Shown one piece after another: positions 1 to 5,836 of a stretch of 16,051 nucleotides of DNA; position 1 is the stretch's first letter; each line of letters starts with the position of its first letter. The notes below the pieces were generated by a model that was given only the letters and a program-made list of their open reading frames with translations, did not search any database and was not told the origin of the DNA. The position numbers and the translations under genes are program-made. The stretch is taken from contig CAMLED010000011.1 in assembly GCA_946479115.1 (NCBI GenBank), positions 1 through 16,051 on the forward strand, read 5' to 3'. This DNA comes from an uncultured Candidatus Saccharibacteria bacterium. Lineage in GTDB: Bacteria > Patescibacteria > Saccharimonadia > Saccharimonadales > UBA6022.

Positions 1-37
1 AAAAGTTTTTGCACTCATCCTTTTATTTTACCTTATT

Positions 38-697
38 TTAGCTTTTATTGATAACACAGCCATCACCAGCAACACCTGCAGTGATTGTCATGGGCGTCCC
101 ATTGCGTCCGCCGGCAAGGACCCATTTGCTCGTTGCTTCGCTGTAATACCCTATAACGTATGACCCAACGGCACCTGCAGCCAGGCTTGATTGGATTGTA
201 CAAGGAAAGTTTGCGTGCGTTGCGTAGGATAAACTAGCCGCGCTGGCGGTGTAGTTAACAGTTCCGCCAAAGTAATAATATTTGCTCTCAGCGACAACAC
301 GCTGTTTGAACGGCAAGGTTCTGTTTGGTGATTGCGGGTCACCGAAGTTACCCTTCACTGATGGCAAGATTGACGTCAGTGTCGTTAATGTGGTGTTAGG
401 CGTGATAAGTGCCGACGAAACGTTGGTAGTGAGTAAGGTGCTGACGCATGATGTATCCGGGCATCCTGGAGGATACTCACCTTCCTCTTGGTAGAATTTT
501 TCTAGCGCATTGACGATAGCGGTCATGTCAGCACTGCGCCGGCTGTCACGTGCCTCTTTCTGGCTTTGGAGATAGATGATTGTTGTTATTGACGCCATAA
601 GACTAATGACACCAATTACAACGACAAGTTCAACGATAGTAAAGCCACGCTGTGCGGTATGTCGCTTAAAAAAAGTATTGCGAAGACGCTTATGCAT
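38..697 (-). CDS. Type IV prepilin / pseudopilin-like protein
   Basis: A 219-residue protein with a class III (prepilin) signal. A basic 18-residue leader ends in Gly18 and is followed by FTIVELVVVIGVISL, so prepilin peptidase should cut between Gly18 and Phe19, leaving Glu at mature position 5. The hydrophobic helix runs to about residue 43. It is followed by a charged stretch (QKEARDSRRSADM) typical of pilin alpha-1 helices, then a Ser/Thr-rich globular domain with four cysteines that could form two disulfides (CPDTSC near residues 79-84, FPC, GDGC). Such proteins polymerise into type IV pili or pseudopili for adhesion, twitching or DNA uptake. No pilus ATPase or peptidase gene is visible here, so it is either an orphan or the edge of a cluster. 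A TACAAT box lies six bases before the ATG and there is no Shine-Dalgarno site, so the start looks leaderless. Pilin type (major, minor, pseudopilin) cannot be decided. Confidence 0.9.
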   Translation of the reverse strand: MHKRLRNTFFKRHTAQRGFTIVELVVVIGVISLMASITTIIYLQSQKEARDSRRSADMTAIVNALEKFYQEEGEYPPGCPDTSCVSTLLTTNVSSALITPNTTLTTLTSILPSVKGNFGDPQSPNRTLPFKQRVVAESKYYYFGGTVNYTASAASLSYATHANFPCTIQSSLAAGAVGSYVIGYYSEATSKWVLAGGRNGTPMTITAGVAGDGCVINKS

Positions 698-703
698 ACA
701 GCG

Positions 704-709
704 ATTGTA
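704..709 (-). promoter_or_regulatory. -10 box of leaderless prepilin gene
   Basis: TACAAT on the minus strand, separated from the ATG at 697 by exactly six bases (CGCTGT). Transcription is therefore predicted to begin at or next to the A of ATG. No clear -35 is seen 17 bases upstream, where the sequence already overlaps the stop of the preceding gene. Confidence 0.55.
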
Positions 710-727
710 GCGTATTTAGATCAATAC

Positions 728-1480
728 TTAAAGCTTAGCGCTATGATGTATGACACGCTGGAGGATGTTGTGTGTTTGAACGGTGTCAGTGATGGCCACT
801 TCTAATGCACGGTGATCAGACAATCCGTCTGCTGTGGCTTTGATATCAAGAAAACCATACGATTTTGGTAGCAAGAAATAATCAACACGCTTATTCATCG
901 GTGGATAGCTGATGTATGGTGTTGTTGATGATGAAATATAGTCATCTTGCCACAAGTCAGCATGAATATCGATGTCGTTCATATTAAAGTCACCACCAAT
1001 AATGCGCGTTTCGCCACGTGCAGTGAGTATTTCCATGAGCTCGTAAAGATGTTCGCGTGGTAAGTTTTCGTCGTTATCACTAATCGAAAAATGAACGTGG
1101 GCCAAACGAACGATTTTTTTGTGACATAATACGTCGATTAATTGCACGATGCGTTGGTGTTCGTCATGTGCCTGCTGCTTCAAGATCAAGGTTTCTGTTT
1201 TAAGAATAGGCCACTTGCTTAACACACCTAAACCTTCACGGTAAGTGTCATATTCATGACTAGGCTGCAACCGTGTAACATGGGTTGCCTCATAGGGATA
1301 ATGTAGAGATTGATTTAGTAAGCTTACCTGAGTATATGGTGAGATTTGCGGCAGAAAGGTTACCTCTTGGAACAAGATAATATCTGGATCAGTTCGTTCA
1401 AAGTGCTCGACAATTGCCGGCTCGCGTGTTTCCCAGTTGGTAAAAGATTGAACATTGAGTGATCCAAATGTCAGTTTCAT
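728..1480 (-). CDS. Endonuclease/exonuclease/phosphatase-fold hydrolase
   Basis: A 250-residue protein of the EEP superfamily (DNase I, exonuclease III and sphingomyelinase-like metal-dependent phosphodiesterases). The motifs appear in family order: Asn9 in SLNVQSF, the metal-binding Glu39 in ILFQEV, HVHF at 128-131, GGDFNMND at 162-169 with the conserved Asp and Asn, RVDYFL at 198-203, and the C-terminal SDHR at 221-224 with the catalytic His. The length matches stand-alone bacterial members. There is no signal peptide, so it is probably cytoplasmic. The substrate (DNA, phospholipid or nucleotide) cannot be told from the motifs. The start has a TATGAT box six bases upstream and no Shine-Dalgarno site. 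It lies 30 bases upstream of the prepilin in the same direction, but the prepilin has its own -10 box. The fold assignment is firm; the biochemical role is open. Confidence 0.9.
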   Translation of the reverse strand: MKLTFGSLNVQSFTNWETREPAIVEHFERTDPDIILFQEVTFLPQISPYTQVSLLNQSLHYPYEATHVTRLQPSHEYDTYREGLGVLSKWPILKTETLILKQQAHDEHQRIVQLIDVLCHKKIVRLAHVHFSISDNDENLPREHLYELMEILTARGETRIIGGDFNMNDIDIHADLWQDDYISSSTTPYISYPPMNKRVDYFLLPKSYGFLDIKATADGLSDHRALEVAITDTVQTHNILQRVIHHSAKL

Positions 1481-1486
1481 GCGCTT

Positions 1487-1492
1487 ATCATA
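1487..1492 (-). promoter_or_regulatory. -10 box of leaderless EEP hydrolase gene
   Basis: TATGAT on the minus strand, six bases (AAGCGC) before the ATG at 1480. No Shine-Dalgarno site lies between. The -35 region is weak. Confidence 0.5.
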
Positions 1493-1588
1493 TACCTATG
1501 CGCGCAAAGACGCTAGTGTTAATGACAGGTAAATCGTAACCTTTTAACTGAGGTGAATAAGGGTGTGAATTTTGTGATGTAAAAAATA

Positions 1589-2740
1589 TTAATAGCGATA
1601 AATTGCCGCCACTGTTACTTTGGCAGGTAGTAGCTCGTTGTTAATGCCAAGAATAGTACCACCCTGCGCTAGGACGATCTTTACTAGCTGGGCAATATTG
1701 TCATGATCGTACTGTTTTGCAAAAGTGAGAATCGGTGCTGCAGAATGGATAGCATCGCTGACTGTATCAGTTGTCTTTCTTGTCATGCCGACAAGTAAGG
1801 TTTTGATACGGCCCATTTTTGCCGCTTCCATGATATCGCGCAGATGTCGTGATGACTTTTTAATTCCTTCACCTTCATTAAACTCTTCGATCATTTCCGT
1901 CGCCTGTTTCAGACTTACCTCTGTTTGAATGATCGGCCATGCGAGTGCGTGTAGATCAGGAAGGGTTGATTGAGTATGGTTACCTTGAATATACGTGTGA
2001 ATCAAATTCGGAAGCTTACTAAGATGACGATAATCCCCCGCCTCGCTATCGGTGGCAGCAACCAAGATTGGAAGACTGTCATCTATCGATGATGAGTCAG
2101 CAATCATTGAATCGATAATGCGAAAATATTGCAGGCGCTCTTCTCTGCCGGCGCCGTTAGAATCGCCTTGCCCGTGGGCTGCGCTACCGCCACCGCTATT
2201 TTGATTGCGAATAGTATGGCTGCCCGAGAACATTTCGTCGATGTTTAGCGCATCTTCTGGGCTTGTCGGGAAATCGATTGCGACAGGATCTAGCCCATAC
2301 ATGTCGCCGTAAAATAATTTTGTATTGTGCATGGCGAGCGCCAGTAGATAATACGGCTGATCGTAAGCCATGACAACGAGGAGCGGTGTGATATCATACG
2401 CATCATCAATGCAGACCCGTTCCTGTGATTCAATCGGGAGATGATAGATAGCGCAGTTGGTTGGACTGATAAAAATCGCCATACCTTCAGTCGTTTGCTG
2501 CCAAAAATCATTGTCGTTTAGCTTATCCATCAGCTGGTTATAAGAATTAAAAATGGCCTCGTCATTATGTTCGGCGTGCCATTTGTCTTGTGCTGTTCTG
2601 ATAAGATTTTTGAACCTTGTTTGATCTTCTTGCCTATGGGGTGGTGAGCTGTCGCGATGAGTAGGGAGATAAATGCTGATGACTTTTGTGGGTTGTGGCT
2701 GCGCGAGTTCATCAATCGCAGCTTGTGTGATTTTATTCAT
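1589..2740 (-). CDS. baeRF-type (bacterial archaeo-eukaryotic release factor-like) protein
   Basis: A 383-residue soluble protein that reads as a member of the baeRF families, bacterial relatives of archaeal/eukaryotic peptide release factor 1. An N-terminal VISIYLPTHRD segment (20-30) matches the usual start of these proteins. A Gly/Ala-rich loop with HGQG (189-192) is followed by REERLQYFRIIDSMI, the place where baeRF proteins keep a loop comparable to the GGQ loop of eRF1. The C-terminal third (about 225-383) includes LPILVAATDS and ends in the typical GGTILGI...AAIYRY pattern. Family members are proposed to act on ribosomes, perhaps in hydrolysis of stalled peptidyl-tRNA, but this is little tested. 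A strong Shine-Dalgarno site (AGGAGGG) sits about five bases before the ATG and fixes the start. No terminator is seen in the 108 bases before the next gene. Confidence 0.8.
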   Translation of the reverse strand: MNKITQAAIDELAQPQPTKVISIYLPTHRDSSPPHRQEDQTRFKNLIRTAQDKWHAEHNDEAIFNSYNQLMDKLNDNDFWQQTTEGMAIFISPTNCAIYHLPIESQERVCIDDAYDITPLLVVMAYDQPYYLLALAMHNTKLFYGDMYGLDPVAIDFPTSPEDALNIDEMFSGSHTIRNQNSGGGSAAHGQGDSNGAGREERLQYFRIIDSMIADSSSIDDSLPILVAATDSEAGDYRHLSKLPNLIHTYIQGNHTQSTLPDLHALAWPIIQTEVSLKQATEMIEEFNEGEGIKKSSRHLRDIMEAAKMGRIKTLLVGMTRKTTDTVSDAIHSAAPILTFAKQYDHDNIAQLVKIVLAQGGTILGINNELLPAKVTVAAIYRY

Positions 2741-2830
2741 ACGTACCCTCCTTGCATAATGTGCGCTTACTAGTCCCTATAGTTAACCGTACTATCTGTT
2801 AATGGGCAGTAATCTATTTCACAGGGCATG

Positions 2831-2896
2831 AAAAACCCGCTCATGACAAAGCGTTTTACCAGAGGTATAAACCAATGGGGCTTTTCATGAGCGGGT
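2831..2896 (-). terminator. Long bulged hairpin terminator
   Basis: A perfect 12-base inverted repeat (ACCCGCTCATGA at 2835-2846, TCATGAGCGGGT at 2885-2896) lies directly after the stop codon at 2898. On the minus strand it is followed by five T, as in a Rho-independent terminator. The stem continues inward with AAAGC/GCTTT (2848-2852 and 2879-2883). A further imperfect helix, GTTTTACC/GGTATAAAC around loop AGA, leaves an unpaired CAATGG bulge. The stem is far longer than a normal terminator. Confidence 0.7.
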
Positions 2897-2897
2897 A

Positions 2898-3380
2898 CTA
2901 GGTTAATTGACGCCTGAGCTCGCTTTCGCGTCGTGTATAGAGCGATATCATCATTGTTTTTGACTCGATGATAGCCCACTCCTTCTTAAAGAGCGTGCGA
3001 CCCAAGCGAAATCTTACAGAACCGCGATCTGGGCTAAACGTCTCTTTTACGAGCTTCTTCTTCTTGAGCCTTCTGATCTCTAGGGGTGGTGTATGATCTA
3101 ACCACCCAGACTCAATCTCGTGCCAATGCTGCAGTAGTTTTACCAGATCTATGACGACATCATTGTAATGAATCAGCGGTTTAAGCTGAATAACTACTCC
3201 GATGAGATCGACGGTGGTTGCGTGCATCTGAAACTGTACATCATCAGCGTATGGTCGTTGACTAATGAGTTCTTTCAGAGACTCGTTGACACCGGTGGTG
3301 ACATTGATGCACACATATTTGACGTTGCGTTCAGTATGGTTAATGCGCGATATCGTGGCGCATGCAATGGCAGGCAGCAC
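2898..3380 (-). CDS. Hypothetical protein, GTG start
   Basis: A 160-residue protein that I do not recognise. It has no signal peptide and no clear membrane segment. The N-terminal half is mixed hydrophobic; the C-terminal half (about 107-160) is basic with RRLKKKKLVK near 108-117 and several Arg-rich stretches, and could bind nucleic acid, which is only a guess. GTG at 3380 is chosen because AGAGGA lies about six bases upstream and an extended -10 (TGG-TATTAT, 3430-3438) lies about 50 bases upstream. The next in-frame Met is more than 50 residues in. The gene is followed immediately by a long hairpin terminator and lies back to back with the LPHTG surface protein gene. Two independent expression signals and the terminator make it a believable gene although no family is recognised. 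Confidence 0.6.
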   Translation of the reverse strand: MLPAIACATISRINHTERNVKYVCINVTTGVNESLKELISQRPYADDVQFQMHATTVDLIGVVIQLKPLIHYNDVVIDLVKLLQHWHEIESGWLDHTPPLEIRRLKKKKLVKETFSPDRGSVRFRLGRTLFKKEWAIIESKTMMISLYTRRESELRRQLT

Positions 3381-3429
3381 AATTATCCTCTCGTAGTATC
3401 TGGAATGGGTAATTCAACAAAAACTATTG

Positions 3430-3438
3430 ATAATACCA
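3430..3438 (-). promoter_or_regulatory. Extended -10 promoter of the GTG-start gene
   Basis: TGG followed by TATTAT on the minus strand, an extended -10 element. It would start a transcript near 3423 with a leader of about 43 bases that carries the AGAGGA ribosome binding site before GTG at 3380. The -35 is poor. Confidence 0.45.
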
Positions 3439-3525
3439 TACAATAAAATGTTATAATTTACAATATTTTTCATAAATTAACCCTTTTCGATGTTCCTCAT
3501 TACGTTTATGTTTTTCACAATGCTA

Positions 3526-3554
3526 TTGACATTAACGCAAAGAAATGATACAAT
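3526..3554 (+). promoter_or_regulatory. Near-consensus sigma-70-type promoter of LPHTG protein
   Basis: TTGACA (3526-3531), a 17-base spacer, then TACAAT (3549-3554), preceded by TGA as an extended -10. The predicted start is near 3561, leaving a leader of about 48 bases with GGAGG at 3596-3600. This is the strongest promoter in the window and suggests high constitutive expression. Confidence 0.85.
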
Positions 3555-3608
3555 GACGCCATACCCCGAATTGAGTCGAGGAAAGAGTTATTCTTGGAGG
3601 AATACAGT

Positions 3609-4547
3609 ATGAAACTTATGCAATATGCACTTGCTGCTATCGCTACGATCGCCACTGTTGCAATCGCCGGTACAGCCGTACAAGCACACGGGACACAAAC
3701 TGGATCATGTCTGGATCCAAAATCACCAGACAGCTTTGAAGCAAGCTTTACCCGCGGTACCGGTACTATCGAAACCGTAGATGGCAAAGCACTTTGTGCG
3801 GACTCACAGTTGTTCCTACAAAGCTTTAAACTACCCGATACCTGGGATGGTAAAGGTTGGAACCGTACAGCGATTCCACAAACAAAGCACGCCGCAATCC
3901 CATTCACCGTACCTGGTGGCCAGGCAAACTTTAAAAAGACCATTACAATTAGCGTGCCTGATGCATGTTATGCGACTCAGCTAGACTTCTACTTTGCCCC
4001 TGAAGTTCCAGCAATCATTAACTATCACGATGGTGAAGACCGCGAAATCCTTGGCGAAATCTTTAAAGCCACTGGTAAATGTGAAACACCAAAGACTATT
4101 AAGGTCTGTGAACTTTCAACTAAGAAAGAAATCACTATTAATGAAAAAGACTTTGACGCTAAAAAGCACTCAAAGAACCTTGATGACTGTTGCGCAGAAG
4201 AAGTAAAGAAGATCGAAGTATGTGATCTTACTTCTAAGAAAATCATCACTATCAACGAAAAAGATTTCGATGCAAAGAAGCACACAAAGATCCTATCTAA
4301 GTGTGATACTCCAAAGAACATTGAAGTATGTGAACTAGCAACTAAAAAAGTTATCACTATTAGCGAAAAAGACTTCGATGCTAAAAAGCACTCAAAGACT
4401 TTGACCGATTGTGATACTGTTCCTCCAGTGACACCACCAGAACTACCACATACCGGTGCTGGCGAGATGCTCCTAAGTGTTACCGGTCTTGGTGCACTTG
4501 TAGCAAGCAGCTACTACTACATTGTTAGCCGCCGCGTTCGCGCTTAA
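3609..4547 (+). CDS. Secreted LPxTG (LPHTG) surface protein with three repeats
   Basis: The start at ATG 3609 is preferred over the in-frame TTG at 3594, because the GGAGG ribosome binding site lies between them, eight bases before the ATG. The 312-residue product has a signal peptide (about 1-26, ending in VQA), then a unique region to about 157 with cysteines at 34, 63 and 120. Three 34-residue repeats follow (161-194, 199-232, 235-268), each beginning near VCEL/VCDL, containing ITI.EKDFDAKKH and ending in Cys. A short Pro-rich linker leads to LPHTG (279-283), a hydrophobic helix and a basic tail (SRRVRA), the three parts of a sortase sorting signal. It should be displayed on the cell surface; paired cysteines in each repeat may form disulfides. 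The ligand is unknown. Strong promoter, ribosome binding site and terminator mark it as a highly expressed single-gene unit. No sortase is encoded in the window. Confidence 0.9.
   Translation: MKLMQYALAAIATIATVAIAGTAVQAHGTQTGSCLDPKSPDSFEASFTRGTGTIETVDGKALCADSQLFLQSFKLPDTWDGKGWNRTAIPQTKHAAIPFTVPGGQANFKKTITISVPDACYATQLDFYFAPEVPAIINYHDGEDREILGEIFKATGKCETPKTIKVCELSTKKEITINEKDFDAKKHSKNLDDCCAEEVKKIEVCDLTSKKIITINEKDFDAKKHTKILSKCDTPKNIEVCELATKKVITISEKDFDAKKHSKTLTDCDTVPPVTPPELPHTGAGEMLLSVTGLGALVASSYYYIVSRRVRA
4089..4412 (+). repeat. Three tandem 34-residue repeats within the LPHTG gene
   Basis: Coding repeats at about 4089-4190, 4203-4304 and 4311-4412. The core of each reads ITI(N/S)EKDFDAKKH. The DNA copies differ mainly at third codon positions, so the repeat is kept by protein-level selection and is not a fresh duplication. 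Confidence 0.85.
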
Positions 4548-4566
4548 TCCTGGCTACGTAATTATT

Positions 4567-4594
4567 AAAACACCTCCTTTGCCGGAGGTGTTTT
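4567..4594 (+). terminator. Rho-independent terminator after LPHTG gene
   Basis: A perfect 11-base stem (AAAACACCTCC / GGAGGTGTTTT) with loop TTTGCC, 20 bases after the stop codon. The T-rich end of the right arm supplies the U tract. It is nearly symmetric, but no minus-strand gene needs it. Confidence 0.9.
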
Positions 4595-4617
4595 AAATTG
4601 CCTGCCCGCCTCTGTAG

Positions 4618-4623
4618 TATAAT
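4618..4623 (+). promoter_or_regulatory. -10 box of rRNA methyltransferase gene
   Basis: Perfect TATAAT, 12 bases before the ATG at 4636. The predicted start near 4630 leaves only about six leader bases, too short for a Shine-Dalgarno site, and none is present. It sits just after the preceding terminator. Confidence 0.6.
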
Positions 4624-4635
4624 GACAAGACATAC

Positions 4636-5370
4636 ATGAAACGACTTGCCCACTATTCTCAATATTTCCTTCGCAGTCCTGGCCTTATCAAGGCACTAGT
4701 TGGCCATACGAACATTACTGCTCGCGATGTCGTCTATGATATCGGCGCTGGCAGCGGCGTTATATCATCTGTCCTAGCTGATCGTGCAAAATCAGTTATA
4801 GCGGTCGAGTTCGAGCCGCGTATGGCCGAAAAACTGCGTGGCAATATGGAACAGTATCCTAATGTCACGGTACATCAGGGTGACTTCTTGGAGATGCCGT
4901 TACCTAATGGGTTATACAAGATTTTTGCCAATATTCCCTTTCATCTTAGTTCACCGATTGTACGTCGATTAGCCGAGGCGGAGAATCCGCCAACTGCTAC
5001 GTATTTAATTGTGCAAAAGCAATTCGCCAATAAGCTACTGCCTGATTTTGATGGATTCACTGGTCAACTAGGTATGATGATCGGTCCAATTTTTGCGGCT
5101 AAAATACGCAAGCGATTGAAGCGGACTGACTTTTGGCCACATCCAAATGTTGACACTGTCATGATTGAATTATTGCTGCGACCAGAACCTCTTGTTCCAG
5201 TCGCAAAGATGCCGGCCTACCGTCAATTTATCGAAGGCTGTTTTTCGGATCCTAAAATATTCGCAAAAATGCCCCATGAGCACGTCGGCATTCCTTTAGA
5301 TACAAAGCCATCACAAATGAAATTAGATCAGTGGATTGAACTTTTCTCGATGCAGCATCGGTATCGCTAA
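4636..5370 (+). CDS. rRNA adenine N6-methyltransferase (KsgA/Erm family)
   Basis: A 244-residue S-adenosylmethionine-dependent methyltransferase of the RrnaAD family. SQYFLRSPGLI (8-18) matches the SQ.F opening of Erm proteins. VYDIGAGSG (33-41) is the SAM-binding motif I, VEFE with acidic Glu58 follows, GDF with Asp83 contacts the adenine side, and NIPF (99-102) is the catalytic N-(I/L)-P-(F/Y) motif that flips the target adenine. FWPHPNVDTVMIELL (166-180) matches the conserved F.P.P.V segment that closes the fold. The family dimethylates adenines in 16S (KsgA) or 23S (Erm) rRNA. The SQ start and NIPF favour the Erm side, but the C-terminal domain is short, so the target base and any antibiotic resistance are not predictable. 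It ends three bases before the stop of the convergent DUF1508 gene with no terminator between. Confidence 0.85.
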   Translation: MKRLAHYSQYFLRSPGLIKALVGHTNITARDVVYDIGAGSGVISSVLADRAKSVIAVEFEPRMAEKLRGNMEQYPNVTVHQGDFLEMPLPNGLYKIFANIPFHLSSPIVRRLAEAENPPTATYLIVQKQFANKLLPDFDGFTGQLGMMIGPIFAAKIRKRLKRTDFWPHPNVDTVMIELLLRPEPLVPVAKMPAYRQFIEGCFSDPKIFAKMPHEHVGIPLDTKPSQMKLDQWIELFSMQHRYR

Positions 5371-5373
5371 GGT

Positions 5374-5697
5374 CTATATCTCGACAATTTTAGCATCAGG
5401 AGCGTTGCGTTTAGCTGATTCTATTGCATGTTCGCGTCCGGCTTCGGTAATATAGAATTCACTTTCACCAATGACCTGGCCGTTGTCATCTTTTAGGACG
5501 AAATAAGGTTGTCCATTTTTGCCAGCGCGGGCTTCAAAAGCTTCGGCACGCTGGCTATTATGACGGACTAAATTAATGGCTTTGAGCGCAATAGCTTTTG
5601 ATAAATACGTCATGCTATGCAAAATCGGCTCATTGGTTGTGGCCAGTAGATTGAAGCGATAGAAGTTTCCATACGTTGTGAGTTTGAACGTTCCCAT
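5374..5697 (-). CDS. DUF1508 (YegP-like) double-repeat protein
   Basis: A 107-residue cytoplasmic protein made of two DUF1508 repeats (about 5-52 and 58-104). The second is the clearer: GQPYFVLKDDNGQVIGESEFY, then a helix ending in NAPDAKIVEI. This matches E. coli YegP in length and layout. The biochemical role of the family is unknown; it folds as a small beta-sheet pseudodimer. The start is placed at ATG 5697 because AGGAGG lies four bases upstream. An upstream extension to 5745 reads through the ribosome binding site and promoter-like TATACT, so it is rejected. The gene faces the methyltransferase, with only three bases between the stops, so their transcripts probably overlap. Confidence 0.85.
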   Translation of the reverse strand: MGTFKLTTYGNFYRFNLLATTNEPILHSMTYLSKAIALKAINLVRHNSQRAEAFEARAGKNGQPYFVLKDDNGQVIGESEFYITEAGREHAIESAKRNAPDAKIVEI

Positions 5698-5721
5698 ACA
5701 CCCTCCTATCTTGTTGGTTCG

Positions 5722-5738
5722 ATTGTACCTATAGTATA
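5722..5738 (-). promoter_or_regulatory. Probable -10 region of DUF1508 gene
   Basis: Two candidate -10 boxes on the minus strand, TATACT (5738-5733) and TACAAT (5727-5722). Either gives a leader of about 18-30 bases containing the AGGAGG site. No convincing -35 allows a choice. Confidence 0.35.
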
Positions 5739-5782
5739 GAAGCATTTGCGAATATCACGTGTAAGATAGTTCACAAGGATTG

Positions 5783-5821
5783 AATAAATAAAACCCCATA
5801 GCTATTGGGGTTTTATTTATT
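5783..5821 (-). terminator. Terminator after LPMTG gene (16-base stem)
   Basis: A perfect 16-base inverted repeat (5783-5798 and 5806-5821) with GGGG/CCCC at the loop end, flanked by long A and T runs, loop TAGCTAT. It lies 15 bases after the stop of the minus-strand LPMTG gene. Both strands provide a U tract, so it could work in either direction, but only the minus strand has a gene ending here. Confidence 0.9.
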
Positions 5822-5836
5822 TACTGTATTTGACGA

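Noticed and set aside
2831..2896. Integron attC-like site, because of the bulged imperfect palindrome
   Set aside because: The ends lack the RYYYAAC/GTTRRRY core sites, and the T run after the stem on the coding strand fits a terminator.
3594..3608. TTG at 3594 as the start of the LPHTG protein
   Set aside because: The five extra codons contain the GGAGG ribosome binding site itself; ATG 3609 has ideal spacing and a normal signal peptide.
5368..5376. Convergent stops three bases apart as a special regulatory overlap
   Set aside because: Tight convergent genes are normal in compact genomes, and no structure or shared motif is seen there.
5698..5745. N-terminal extension of the DUF1508 protein to 5745
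   Set aside because: The extension reads through the AGGAGG site and promoter-like boxes, and YegP-type proteins begin with MG.F as at 5697.
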